64,000 nt of DNA from Phytophthora quininea (lineage: Eukaryota > Oomycota > Peronosporomycetes > Peronosporales > Peronosporaceae), in the NCBI GenBank assembly GCA_011947345.1, contig JAAVTG010001003.1, forward strand, positions 992,001-1,056,000, read 5' to 3'. The translations under genes and the position numbers were made by a program. Positions 21,393 through 32,121 of this stretch are shown one piece after another (position 1 is the stretch's first letter; each line of letters opens with the position of its first letter). The notes under the pieces were generated by a model. That model saw nothing but the letters and a program-made list of their open reading frames with translations, had not been told where the DNA came from and made no database searches.

Positions 21393-22181
21393 ATGCCAAA
21401 CACTGCGCTAAACACTGCTGGGTTGAAAACATTTTTTCTCTCGCAAGAATCGTCAACGACGTTTATTCAGTCCGACGATGAGGAGGTGCAGACGCCCGTG
21501 ATCGATGGAGGCCACTACAGGAAAGACACCGGCGCTCTCCGAGTGGACAAACATGGCCGTCCGCTCGTCAAATTCGTCCAATGGCACATGACCAAGAAGC
21601 AGCGCATCCTGCTCATTCTGGGCATTGTGGTGCTGCTTCTCGCCATCATCTTGCTACTGATCTTTTTGGTCATTATCCCCGCCATGATCCAACACTACAT
21701 GAACGAGGTGGTCCTCAACATCAACTACATGGACGTCACGAGCATCCCGAGCGACACGACCATCAACGTCAACTTCAGCGTCAATATCCAGCACGACGTG
21801 CCGGTGTCGGCCTCGACCAAGGAGATGACGGCGTATCTGACGTACGCTGGTGTGGAGTTCGGTTCGGTGACGATCGAACCTCTGGAAATCAAGTCTGGCA
21901 AGCAGGACTACAATTTGACCATGCAGACCACCATGGTGGTGTCGGATGTGGACGGCTTTAATGCGATGGCGACGGCGATGATGGAGGACTCGGCGGTGTC
22001 TCTGGATGCACAGGCCTCGGTTGATGCGCACGCGTTGGGGATGTCGTTCAACAACCTGAATTTCGAGCGTACACTGGAACTGCAGGGCTTTAGGCTATAC
22101 AAACCTGGGATTGACGCCATCGACTGGTGGTGGTTGTTGCTGAATTGCCGTTGGACGTGTCCGTGTGTGATGCGCGAATGA
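21393..22181 (+). pseudogene. Truncated LEA2-like membrane protein (copy A)
   Basis: A 262-codon frame whose core (21533-22091) is an almost exact inverted copy of the gene at 22308-23450. It keeps the cytosolic Lys-rich stem (HMTKKQRILLILG), one membrane helix and the first LEA2-like beta domain. After the shared LELQGF the sequence diverges, reads briefly through a mis-joined DAIDWWW, and stops. The second extracellular domain, about 120 residues present in the other four family members, is missing. The 5' end (from ATG 21393) also differs from copy B. It is probably a non-functional fragment or recombination product, though it could still yield a short membrane protein. Confidence 0.7.
21533..22091 (+). 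repeat. Inverted repeat arm, LEA2-like pair (left)
   Basis: 559 bp, near-identical in reverse complement to 22767-23325. Both arms are the same length with no indels and only scattered substitutions. Confidence 0.88.
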
Positions 22182-22307
22182 TCGACTACTAGTATACTAT
22201 CGGCCGAGCTACCACATGAAGAAAGTCAGTCTCAGTAAAATACAACGACGCGAATATAGCATTCTCTTTGCTTTGAGAGTTGTAACAAATATTCATCAGC
22301 TAAACTT

Positions 22308-23450
22308 TTAAAACAGTGTGCTTACGAGGCCAGTAACGCAGGACGCGTTGAAGGTGACGTTGTTGAGGCCGTTGGTGTACTCGACGCTCATATTGACCTT
22401 GCTGAGAGCCTCCTTGAAGAGCTCATACTCGGTCGCGTACGGGTTGTCGCCAAGGATGTTGATGGTCGCGTCGCCACCGATGACCGCCATCGTCATGTCC
22501 GTGAACCCCGTCGTGTTCTGGGCCATCACAGCGCGGAAGTACTGCATACTCCTGCCTCTCGGCATCCCGATGTCGGGTCTTATCGAATACGCGAAGCCCA
22601 CGTAGTTGTCCTCGTAGTAGATGCTCAAGTTGAGCATACCAATTCCTTCCAGCCCGAACGCCGACGGGTTGGTGATGGTCACGTTGATGTCCATGTCGTA
22701 CACGTCGTTGCTGCAGCCCCACCAGTCGATGGCGTCAAATTCAGGGTCCAACGCCTTGAACTGGTCAAAGCCCTGCAGTTCCAGTGTACGCTCGAAATTC
22801 AGGTTGTTGAACGACATCCCCAACGCGTGCGCATCAACCGAGGCCTGTGCATCCAGAGACACCGCCGAGTCCTCCATCATCGCCGTCGCCATCGCATTAA
22901 AGCCGTCCACATCCGACACCACCATGGTGGTCTGCATGGTCAAATTGTAGTCCTGCTTGCCAGACTTGATTTCCAGAGGCTCGATCGTCACCGAACCGAA
23001 CTCCACACCAGCGTACGTCAGATACGCCGTCATCTCCTTGGTCGAGGCCGACACCGGCACGTCGTGCTGGATATTGACGCTGAAGTTGACGTTGATGGTC
23101 GTGTCGCTCGGGATGCTCGTGACGTCCATGTAGTTGATGTTGAGGACCACCTCGTTCATGTAGTGTTGGATCATGGCGGGGATAATGACCAAAAAGATCA
23201 GTAGCAAGATGATGGCGAGAAGCAGCACCACAATGCCCAGAATGAGCAGGATGCGCTGCTTCTTGGTCATGTGCCATTGGACGAATTTGACGAGCGGACG
23301 GCCATGTTTGTCCACTCGGAGAGCGTTGTCGTCTTTCTTGTCCACGTCGGGGGTCACCACGTCCATATGCAGCGAGGTTTCGTCATCGTAGCGGGCTCCT
23401 TCGATCACGGGCGTCCGCACCTCCTTATCGTCGTAGCGGTTCGGCGTCAT
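22308..23450 (-). CDS. LEA2-like single-pass membrane protein (copy B)
   Basis: 380 aa, one exon, ATG 23450. Layout: cytosolic tail (1-65) with EVRTPV and a basic KKQR stop-transfer motif, one membrane helix (about 67-90), then two tandem beta-sandwich domains outside the cell. Domain 1 starts NYMDVTSIPSDTTINVNFSV; the junction carries FDAIDWWGCSNDVYDMDINVTI; domain 2 has GIGMLNLSIYYEDNYVGFAYS and GDNPYATEYELFKEAL. Several N-x-S/T sites fit an extracytosolic face. The fold resembles LEA_2 or DUF3712-type domains (NDR1/HIN1-like topology); this is inferred from pattern and not from a search. It is one of five relatives in 13 kb. Function unknown. Confidence 0.8.
   Translation of the reverse strand: MTPNRYDDKEVRTPVIEGARYDDETSLHMDVVTPDVDKKDDNALRVDKHGRPLVKFVQWHMTKKQRILLILGIVVLLLAIILLLIFLVIIPAMIQHYMNEVVLNINYMDVTSIPSDTTINVNFSVNIQHDVPVSASTKEMTAYLTYAGVEFGSVTIEPLEIKSGKQDYNLTMQTTMVVSDVDGFNAMATAMMEDSAVSLDAQASVDAHALGMSFNNLNFERTLELQGFDQFKALDPEFDAIDWWGCSNDVYDMDINVTITNPSAFGLEGIGMLNLSIYYEDNYVGFAYSIRPDIGMPRGRSMQYFRAVMAQNTTGFTDMTMAVIGGDATINILGDNPYATEYELFKEALSKVNMSVEYTNGLNNVTFNASCVTGLVSTLF
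22767..23325 (-). repeat. Inverted repeat arm, LEA2-like pair (right)
   Basis: Partner of 21533-22091, 559 bp. The spacer between the arms is 675 bp. Confidence 0.88.
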
Positions 23451-24584
23451 TGGCGATTCCTTTCAGCCGACTGTTTCCTGGCTTAATAGACCTGTGTCCG
23501 TCGAGGAAGAAGAGAGAATGAATGGAGTCGCCACTCAGCGACTGAGCAGTGTAATACACCTGCGGGTATCCTATGGCTCCGCTCTGCACACCTGTCACAG
23601 ACAGACTCGAAGAACTCGTTGGAAGAGGGCAGTCTGCGCTCGCTTGCCTTGATAACTCGCGTCTATCTACTCGAGTTCGTTGAATTCACTCGAGGCTGTC
23701 CAAGGGCGACGACTGCTCTTAGAGCACTGCTCTACATCGTACACCATAGGCTAGAGCAAACATTTATTAGCAGAAATCGCCTGCGTCTGCTCACATATTG
23801 GTTGCTGTCTGGTGGATTCGAGCTCGGTGCTGTCAAAGCAGTCGCAGCTAACGAAGCAGTGGTTGTTTTCGCTGGTCATCAAGGCTGGCGCTTCAACAGC
23901 ATAATCTTGGATCTGAACCTGGCTTTACAGACTGATGGAAAGGATACCGCCAGAGTGTGTAACGGATTCACGGCTCAATACCAAGTTAATCAGCCATCAA
24001 CACAAGGTGTCCTTACTTGGCAATGTCATTATTATCATAAACGACACAGATTTTCGGTGGACAACGCAGGGTGAGTCCACATCCTGTAGACGAAGATGTC
24101 GTCTACCCTTACAACTTGCTTGGTACCCCTGTATTTGTCATCCTAGCGTGCGAATATAAGATAGTGTCCTCCGTCTCAATCACAGACCGCACAGTGTGAC
24201 CTTCAATGGCCAGAGGAAATCAAGGACACCTCGCAATTCACTACGGAAAGCAGACAGGAAACTTGCGAAAGAGAACTGTTTGCATTCGCTTTGCTCCCGC
24301 AAGATATGTCCATACGAGGCGTTGTTGGATTACACGTTACTGAGCAGCATTTTCAAGGTGTCCTTGTCTGCTCTAGAGCAGAGCAGTTCTCGTCATTACG
24401 TCTGAAATGGACGAATTTTTCGGAGGACAACACGGCTCGAGTCCTCGTCGGATTGCTCTCGTTGACGAATGATCCTTCAGTCGCCGCTTAACCCATTTCA
24501 AAGGCAACAACTCGCTGCTGCATTTCCAACGTACGCCACCGAGTCGAACCGGCCTCCAAATACAGTACCAGTCACTCTAAAACG
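23451..24584. other. Divergent intergenic region between LEA2-like genes B and C
   Basis: About 1.1 kb serving as 5' flank for both divergent genes. A 151-codon ORF at 23619-24074 has no domain and unusual composition and is not called. Short TAGAGCA/CTGCTCT-type palindromes occur near 23717-23735 and 24367-24385. Nothing else is supported. Confidence 0.4.
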
Positions 24585-25708
24585 ATGGCCACCTCCTCGT
24601 TCACGAGCTACCGATCGTTCTCCTCCGTGCAACTAAACGTGGAGGACCCGCATGCCGACCCAGCCAAGAAAGCGCGTCGAGACAGCTCCGGCCAGGTCGA
24701 GCTGCTCACCTCGGACGGCCCGCCGCCGCTGAAGAAGTTCCTTTGGTGGAAGATGACCAAGAGACAGCGCATCCTGGCCATTGTCGGGCTGGTATTGCTC
24801 CTGCTGCTCGTGATCTTCCTCATCGTGTGGTTCGTCGTCATTCCCGACGTCATCCAGCACTACACCAACAGCGTCAAGATGGCGCTCAACTACATGGACG
24901 TCGTCGCCATCCCAAACAACCAGACGCTCACCGTCGACCTCAGCCTCCACGTCCAGCACGACGTGGGCATTGGCGCCTCCACCGACGCTGCCACCGCCAC
25001 ACTGATCTACAACGGCGCCGCGTTCGGCACGCTGCCGTTCCCCGGCCTCGAAATCCGCTCGGGCTCGCAGAGCTACAATCTCACCATCGCCAACAACATG
25101 ACCATCATGGACCAAGCCGTTTTCAACGCCATGGCGGATGCGATGATGACCCAGCCCGAGATTGTCCTCTCAGCCAGCGCGTCGCTCGATGTGCACGCCC
25201 TCGGTCTGATCTTCGGGGCGTTAGCTTCGATCGAGACCTGGCGGTGGAAGGCTTCACCGGATTCAGCGACCCAAAGCCCGTCGTCGAGAGTATGCAGCTC
25301 ATCACCTGCACGTTGTCCAAGGACGTCCTTGACACTGCGGTGGCGCTCACCAACACGGCTCGCATGGGTCTCGAAGGCATCGGCGCGCTCAACATGAGCG
25401 TCTACTACGGCCAACAGTATTTGGGCTACGCGCTGTCCAAGAACGCCACGCTGGGGATCCCTCGCGGCGCCAGCAACCAGGAGTTCCTCGTCACGGTGGA
25501 CTCCAGCGCCGTGTCCATTGCCAACATGGTGCTCGCTGCGCTGGCCGGCGCCTCGCAGTTCTACATTACAGGGGACAACCCATACGTGACGACGCACGGG
25601 CAGTTTGAGGAGGCGCTCCACAATGTCAACATAAGCGTGCCGTCGGGCAGCGGCACATTCTTCTCCTTTGGCGAGGGCTGCACGCTGGCCTCGCTAATAA
25701 GTACCTAG
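24585..25708 (+). CDS. LEA2-like single-pass membrane protein (copy C)
   Basis: 374 aa when a GGGG run at 25215-25218 is read with one more G. Without it the frame shifts inside the conserved LGLIFGGVSF block, which the other copies read LGLTYGGLDF. ATG 24585. It has the same layout as copy B: short cytosolic tail with a PPPLKKFLWWKMTKRQRIL stem, one membrane helix, then two beta domains (NYMDVVAIPNNQTLTVDLSL; GIGALNMSVYYGQQYLGYALS; GDNPYVTTHGQFEEAL). The WWGC junction motif of copies B and E is replaced (MQLITCTLS), so this copy is the most diverged. It shares the LKKFLWW stem with copy D. Confidence 0.78.
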
Positions 25709-26881
25709 GACAGTGACGCTCGGTGACACGCGGTGCATCCGCTTCGGCGGTTGAAGCGGTTGACAGCAGTCGCAGCACGGCTAGCGGATCCCACGACGCC
25801 GGAAGTGATTCTGGTCGTGCACCTCCAGTCCCCAGCAGGCAGGAGACGCGAGCGGCGCTGCCGTTGGTTGCCACCCCGACAGCTACGAACAAAATACATG
25901 AAATGAAGGTTGCTGCCGTGTTGCTATTGTTTGTTTGCTTGTTGCCGTACTGCTAGACCAGTGCAGGCTTGTCGAAGCGCATGGCGGTGCCAAAGCGGAT
26001 GCCGGTCAGTGTTAAATGTCTGTGTGATCCAGAGGCGTCACTACAGAGTTACCGCTCGCTGTCAAGTTGCCGAGGCATATGGACGAAACGCGGCGTGCGC
26101 TCAGCGTTAAACGGCTCGGACAGCGCTAAGCTGGCGTCGACACTACCAACCCGATTAAAATGGAGAACTACCACAGCGCACACTCGCTACAAACACTGAA
26201 AGGAGCACAACTACTAACGCAGACTGGCACCGGGAGCAGAAGTGGAGTGTCGACGACAGCAGCGCTCCCGCTGCAAGGTATTGCTTGGAAGTGCTGTGCA
26301 GATGTACTTTACAGCTGTAGAGCACTCCATAAGAGGATGGGCAGCATAGGATATATTAAGGTACTCCACATAATGACATTACGATAGCGCCCATCACGGG
26401 ATGCGCCCGCATCAAATTTACCAGGCTTTTGACCGGTGCTCTATTCCCATTTCGTGCTCTTATTCGCGAAAACTGACTTGCCTCCATGAGACTTTCGTGT
26501 CTTTGGGGCATCCGCAGAAACGAGCCGCGGGCTTCGGCGGTCTCCTGGATGGCGCGCAGCGAGGATTTGCCTTCGGGACAGCAAGCGCGAGCAAGCCATC
26601 CTCGAGGTCGAAGCAAATGCCGGCAAGGCAGTCGCCTTAGCCAACTGCGCAGCCATACAAGCTGACCTGATACTTGTAGTCGCCTTGATCTTGGAGGATG
26701 CTTTTCCAGCTCGTTGAAGTATATCGGCGGCCCATCCCCTTATCTCCCACTTGGATGATGCCGATGAGGCTTCAGAAAAACCGACGAGAAAGACACGGGC
26801 TTCCCGCAGGGCACGGCACGACGCAGCAGGGAGTCATTCGCCAACCTGCCGCTTCGGACGCAGTTCTTCGTTTCCGCCGCC
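25709..26881. other. Intergenic region upstream of LEA2-like copy D
   Basis: About 1.2 kb. Only short ORFs without domains or splice support on either strand. It presumably contains the copy D promoter. Confidence 0.45.
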
Positions 26882-28042
26882 ATGGCCACCACGCAGAAGG
26901 AGATCCACACGCCCGTGGCGTCGCACGACACGCTGCAGAGCCCCGCCAGCGGCAACGTCGACCTGGACCACTACCAGTACCAGAACCCGGACTCGACGTT
27001 CCGCGTCGACATGGCGCCCAACGCCGACGGCAAGGACGAGAAAGGCGGCAAGCCGCTCAAGAAGTTCCTGTGGTGGAGGATCACGAAAATGCAGCGCATC
27101 CTGGCCATCCTGGGCATCGTCGTGGTCGTACTGGTCGTGCTGCTGCTCATCGTGTGGTTCGTGATCGTCAAGGCCGTGTTCCAGCACAACGTCAACAAGA
27201 TCCACATGACGGTCAACTACCTCGACATCAACTCCATCTCGGACCAGACGACGCTCGCCAGCAACCTCAGTCTGCACATGACGCACGACCTGAGCATGAA
27301 CGCGCGGTCCGACGCCACCGAGGCCTCGCTCGTGTACGACGGCTCGACCTTTGCCACGTTCGAGTTCCCGGCGCTCAAGATCGACAAGGGCAAGCAGGAA
27401 TACGACCTCGACATCTCGGCCGACCTGGTCGTCACAGACCCGGACGTGTTCAAGTCCATGTCGGTGGACGTCATGGAAAAGGCCTCCGTGGTGCTCGACA
27501 CCAGTGCAAAGGTCAAGGCGCACGCGCTGGGCTTCAGCTACGGCGGCCTCGACTTCAAGCGCGAGCTGTCGTTCGAAGGTTTCAACAACTTCCGCGACCC
27601 GCTCACGGTCATTCAGCACATTGACTTCTGGGGATGCACCGACGCCGGCTGGACCATGGACATTGACGTCAACGTCACCAACGTCTCGCAGATGGGGCTG
27701 GACGGCATTGGGTACCTCAACCTGACGCTGTACGTGAACGAGTACTATCTCGGCTACCTGTCGGGCCTCACACCTGAGCAGGGTGTGCCCCGTGGCGTCA
27801 GCACGCAGAGCTTCCGCTTGTTCGTGGACGCCGACAACCACTCCAACATGGTGCGGATGGTCAGTGCTCTCATCGACGGCTACGTCAACTGGTTCATCAC
27901 CGGCGAGAACAGCTACGCGACCGAGTACACGCTGTTCAAGGACGCCCTGGACGTCATGAACATGAGCATCATCTACACCGAGGGCACGGACAGAGTCACC
28001 ATGAACTCGTCCTGCGACCTCGTGACGCTCCTCGTCGCCTAG
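26882..28042 (+). CDS. LEA2-like single-pass membrane protein (copy D)
   Basis: 386 aa, intact single exon, ATG 26882. Cytosolic tail of about 60 residues, KKFLWWRITKMQRIL stem, one membrane helix rich in Val/Leu (about 70-93), then two beta-sandwich domains: NYLDINSISDQTTLASNLSL, ALGFSYGGLDFKRELSFEGF, the IDFWGCTDAGWTMDIDVNV junction, GIGYLNLTLYVNEYYLGYLSG, and GENSYATEYTLFKDAL with NMSIIYTEG and a late Cys (NSSCDL). The paired Cys (in FWGC and SSCDL) recur in copies B and E and may form a disulphide. Very high GC at third positions creates long antisense ORFs here, none credible. Confidence 0.82.
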   Translation: MATTQKEIHTPVASHDTLQSPASGNVDLDHYQYQNPDSTFRVDMAPNADGKDEKGGKPLKKFLWWRITKMQRILAILGIVVVVLVVLLLIVWFVIVKAVFQHNVNKIHMTVNYLDINSISDQTTLASNLSLHMTHDLSMNARSDATEASLVYDGSTFATFEFPALKIDKGKQEYDLDISADLVVTDPDVFKSMSVDVMEKASVVLDTSAKVKAHALGFSYGGLDFKRELSFEGFNNFRDPLTVIQHIDFWGCTDAGWTMDIDVNVTNVSQMGLDGIGYLNLTLYVNEYYLGYLSGLTPEQGVPRGVSTQSFRLFVDADNHSNMVRMVSALIDGYVNWFITGENSYATEYTLFKDALDVMNMSIIYTEGTDRVTMNSSCDLVTLLVA

Positions 28043-28381
28043 GAGTAGGAGACTTGTTAATTCCATGAACGATATCGCTTTGCTAACTCTTGCAGCGTGA
28101 ACAAATGTGCAGACGAATCTGATGCACTCGAACAGCAACCTTGTCAACGTCCAAGTTTACGTCACCGGAGACCTTCGAATGCGGGAGGCATCCGGTTCCG
28201 TATGAAAAACAGACCGATGTGCAGCCTCAATCAGAGCAAGTCATTTCAGAATTCAACCGCCAGGGATCGTCTTTGCTGAGAAACATGTGAAAGCGTGCAA
28301 TCCACGCTTGCTTCGTGGCCAATGCCAGTGGCGGTCACTTCTCCTTCGTCGCCGTCCCGATCACCAGTCGACGAACCACTC

Positions 28382-29676
28382 ATGACAGTCCGTCTACTGG
28401 TACCAGGCGTCTTCATCCTCAGCGTCGTTCTGTTCTTCGTGATTGACACAACGAATGTTGCGGCCGAAGTTGCAGCCGTCGTCGTGGACCCCGATGTCGG
28501 CCTTAACGTCACGGGGATCATTGAGGCTCGAGGGTATGCAGTCGAAACACACACGGTGACAACCGCCGACCGATTCGTGCTCACCATGTACCGCCTGCCG
28601 AAATCGTACGAGGAAAGTCAATCCGAAGACGAATCTGCCAAGCACAAACCCGTCGTTCTGTTGCAACATGGACTACTCGACAGCAGCTTCGCCTTCGTGT
28701 GCAACTTCCGGAACCAGAGTTTGGCGTTCATCTTGGCGGATGCTGGCTACGACGTCTGGATGGGGAACAATCGAGGCTCGACGTGGTCCAGAGAGCATTT
28801 GGATTACACCGCCGAAGACGCCGAGTTCTGGGATTTCACGTGGGAAGACATGGGCAAGTTCGACCTCCCAGCAGAGATCAAGTACGTGCTCAAGACAACG
28901 AAGCAGTCGACGCTGAGCTTCGTGGGTCATTCCGAAGGAACGACGCAGGGCTCGTGGCCTTCTCCACCGACCAAGAGCTGGCGAAAAAGGTTTCGTACTT
29001 CGCAGCACTGGCCCCGGTCGCTTGGACCGGTCACATCACCGCCAAAGTGTTCCGTGGAATGGCAGACTTGCGCCTTGAGAAATGGTACCAGACGTTTGGC
29101 ATCGTCGAGTTCTCATCCAAGCACAAATTCATCCAGGAGGTTCTAACGGGACTCACGTGCACTCTGACGCCGGCACTCTGCAACACCACGATGGCTCTCG
29201 TTACAGGTCCATCCGTCAGCACCAACACGACTCGAATTCCAGTGTACGTCTCGCAAATGCCGGCAGGGACTTCCGTGAAGAACATGGCCCATTTCGCGCA
29301 GGGGATTCGCGACGACACCTTCGCGTCGTACGACTACGGCTGCAAGTGCGATCGGGACGCGAGCATCGAAGACTGTCCCGATAAAAAGTGTAAGAACAAG
29401 AAAGTCTACGGCACGTTTGACCCGCCTGCGATCCCGGTGGAAGACATGGTTTACCCTCGCACTGGTCTGTTCATTGGCGCCAAGGACATGATTGCCACGT
29501 CCACAGACATTATACAGCTACGGTCGGCACTTCCATCGGAGACGGTCGTGCACGAGCTCACAGTTGAGCACTTCAGCCATTTGGACCTGGTGTGGGCGTA
29601 CAATGCCAACAAGAAGGTGTACCAAGAGGTGCTCTCGCAGCTCGACAAGTACGACGGAGTTGGTTACGATAGTTGA
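28382..29676 (+). CDS. Acid lipase (LIPA/gastric lipase type), copy 2
   Basis: Inverted near-duplicate of copy 1 (18817-20166). ATG 28382 starts a different signal peptide (LLVPGVFILSVVLFFVI). From about NVTGIIE the protein matches copy 1 with few changes, including GHSEGTTQG, GAKDMI and the terminal SHLDLVW. One G is missing from the run right after the nucleophile elbow (28948-28950: GGG here, GGGG in copy 1), so the recorded frame breaks there and reopens at LVAFSTDQ. Bridged, it gives 431 aa ending YDGVGYDS, without the long tail of copy 1. The break is either an under-call or a real inactivating deletion; the intact downstream frame favours the former. Confidence 0.85.
28506..29661 (+). 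repeat. Inverted repeat arm, lipase pair (right)
   Basis: Partner of 18899-20055. The spacer of about 8.4 kb holds the protease-like gene and LEA2-like copies A-D. Confidence 0.85.
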
Positions 29677-29785
29677 AGTTGATGTAGCCATGTTCGGAAT
29701 GTATTTTCCTATTATATTGACTAAACTGTGAAATAACCTTTTCATTGGACATCCAAGCCAATCACCGAATATCGACCGCACGAGT

Positions 29786-32011
29786 ATGCGGTCAGCTCGG
29801 CTGCTGCGTCGCGCGGCCGTCTCGGGTCGACGCAGTACTGTACAGCCGTTGCAATCGCTGTCCCTCTCCGCCGCCAAGCCGCTGCCCAATCGTCGCCATT
29901 TCTCGTTCAGTGCTGCGTTCCCTACGCCCACGGAATCCGCCGCGTTGGACGAGGAAGATGACGAATCGACGCCGCAATTAGTATGCGGAAAATGCAACAC
30001 GAGATTGAGTGCCACCAAAGACTTGGTCTTCTTCAAATGGTAAACTACCCTTATTTTGTTGTTGTTGTTCAACAAGTATTGATCTTCTAATGTGCTGATG
30101 CTTTTGGCAGGCGCAATGGGATCCACGTATCTAGCGCCACGGACGAACCGTTGAAGAATTTATTCCCAGAGGACTCAGTGGAGGAGGACGCGGCAGGCTG
30201 GAAGCGCCACCGGATGTTGTGTCTTAAATGCAACCACCAAGTGGGCACAATGGCCAGGGTCTTCTCGTCGGACAAGATCCTTTTCAGAGCGTCCAATGTC
30301 GCGGTACAGATGCCAGAAAATCAGTCTCCGTTGTTGTCGCTGTCTGGGTATCCGTCGTCGCTTTTGGGATTCACAATGTGGTCCGAGTTGATTTTGATGG
30401 CGGAGACGCAGCCGAAGCTCAAGGACTTGCTGCAGATTCGACGGGTGGACAATATTAAGGAATACTCGACCGACAATGCCAAACTTAATCGCAGGTTGCT
30501 CATGGCCAAGGACTTGCAAGAAATGCTGCGGATCGTCGATGAAAATGTACGTGGAATTGACGGTCGTCTATGAGTACTGGATGAAAAACTAATTGGGTAT
30601 TTGTGCTTGATACAGGCATTTCACTTGAACCACTATAATATTCGAACGGCGATCGATCGCGCAGGACGTTTGGTGTCAACAACCAAAACCACTCGTGCTA
30701 GCATTAAGGTGAGACGATGTCGCTTCTTTTGATTGTATGCTACTTTGACTGACGATCTTTTGATTACCGAGACAGTCTGCGATCCACCCCGAAGGCTCTG
30801 CTTCGAAGCACCCGAGGATGACTTGCTTGCTCTCCCGTCCCCAGCGTTATTCGCGAATTGGTCCACCAAGCCTAGTGCGCTCGATGCAAAACGGTGCGTT
30901 TGGCTGTTCTAGAGATACATCTTTTATTGCTCACAAGCTTTGTTGTGAACAACCCAGGTTTTGGAAGTTGATCGATGAGACCGAAAAGTTGGTGAATTTT
31001 GGAATTTCCTCCTTCAAAACGGGGAGTGCGCTCTCGAATCTCACGACGGCGCTGATGCGTCTTGGTATCGGCCGCAAGAGTATTTTACAGTAAGTCCAAA
31101 GCTTCTTTTGCAGCGGAATTCACACTAACTGCTTTCATTGAAACAGACCCGTGGCTGCGCAGACGGTGTTCATGATAGGGAATTCGGGTCAGCAAATAAA
31201 TTCCCACGAATCCTGCATGGTGGTCACAGCGATCGCCCACTTGCTAGCCAAGGAATCTCGCCGAGATGAATGGGTTCTTAAAGCTTTAGATGCGACGGGG
31301 AAGCAGGCGCTGTTGGAATTGGACAGCGAGGAGACGCATCCTGTGTACAGGACGCGCGCTGCAGAGGTGCTAGTCCCGCTGGCTCGGTCCTATTTGTTCG
31401 TGGACAGGTTTGATGAGGCCGTCTTCCGCCGAATGTTTGAAGAGGTCAATTCCGGTGCGCTGGGCAAGCTGAACATGCCTTCGTTTAAATTGCGGGTCCT
31501 CAAGTCGAAGCTGTATCAAGTTCATCTGGACTGTGAGCTCAACCACCGACCCGAGGAGTTTAGGTTGTCTCCAGCGCTGGAAGAGGAGTGCAAGCGGGTG
31601 TTCAATGCCCATCAGACGAAGGGGAAGAGCTCGTCATTCCGTCTGCATCGTCTCGTTTCGAGTGCGCTGGACGAGATCGGCTTTGCGAGCGAGACGTCGT
31701 ATGCTGCGGAGTTCGGATACCATCTCGATGTTGTGCTGCCCAAGCAGAAGATTGCTATAGAACTCAACACGGCGGACTGCTACCAAGCCGTGGAGCCGGG
31801 TGCGGAAGATGACTTTCCAAATACGCTAGCTTTCGTGGACTTGAAGGCGCGGCATCTAGAGTGTTTGGGGTACACAGTCATCCAGCTTCACACCGACAGG
31901 TTCCAGGAGCTTGAAACGCAAGAAGGCCGCGTGATGCACCTCAGTATGCTATTAGAGATCGCCACTAGTCGACAGAGGGAAGCGCGCCACAGTCGGAAGT
32001 CCAACAAGTAG
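29786..32011 (+). CDS. Mitochondrial RAP-domain protein with N-terminal CxxC zinc-type domain
   Basis: Six exons: 29786-30039, 30111-30546, 30616-30708, 30776-30893, 30958-31089, 31147-32011. With one C added to the CCCC run at 30787-30790 the phases agree and give 632 aa. The N-terminus is Arg/Ser-rich without acidic residues (likely mitochondrial presequence). Next comes a Yippee/Mis18-like pair of Cys knuckles (CGKCNTRL and, about 65 residues on, CLKCNHQVG). The middle is helical. The C-terminus is a RAP domain (GYHLDVVLPKQKIAIELNTAD; GYTVIQLHTDRFQEL), typical of FASTK-like organelle RNA-processing proteins. The role in organelle RNA metabolism is inferred from RAP. Confidence 0.8.
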
Positions 32012-32121
32012 ACGCCTTGAAACCTGCGTTGATAGAGGTCCACAAGAGCGACTGGTATCCTAATGCAACGAATCCCATGAATATTGCCATTGTCCTCTAT
32101 AGCCACAAGCCCACAGTTCAT

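Noticed and set aside
23619..24074. 151-codon ORF between LEA2-like copies B and C
   Set aside because: No domain, biased composition unlike neighbours, and no relative elsewhere in the window.
26834..28147. 437-codon antisense ORF opposite LEA2-like copy D, and similar long antisense ORFs at 12688-14274 and 58887-60524
   Set aside because: They mirror GC-rich third positions of strong genes, are His/Arg/Val-rich without domains, and lie wholly over better-supported coding sequence.
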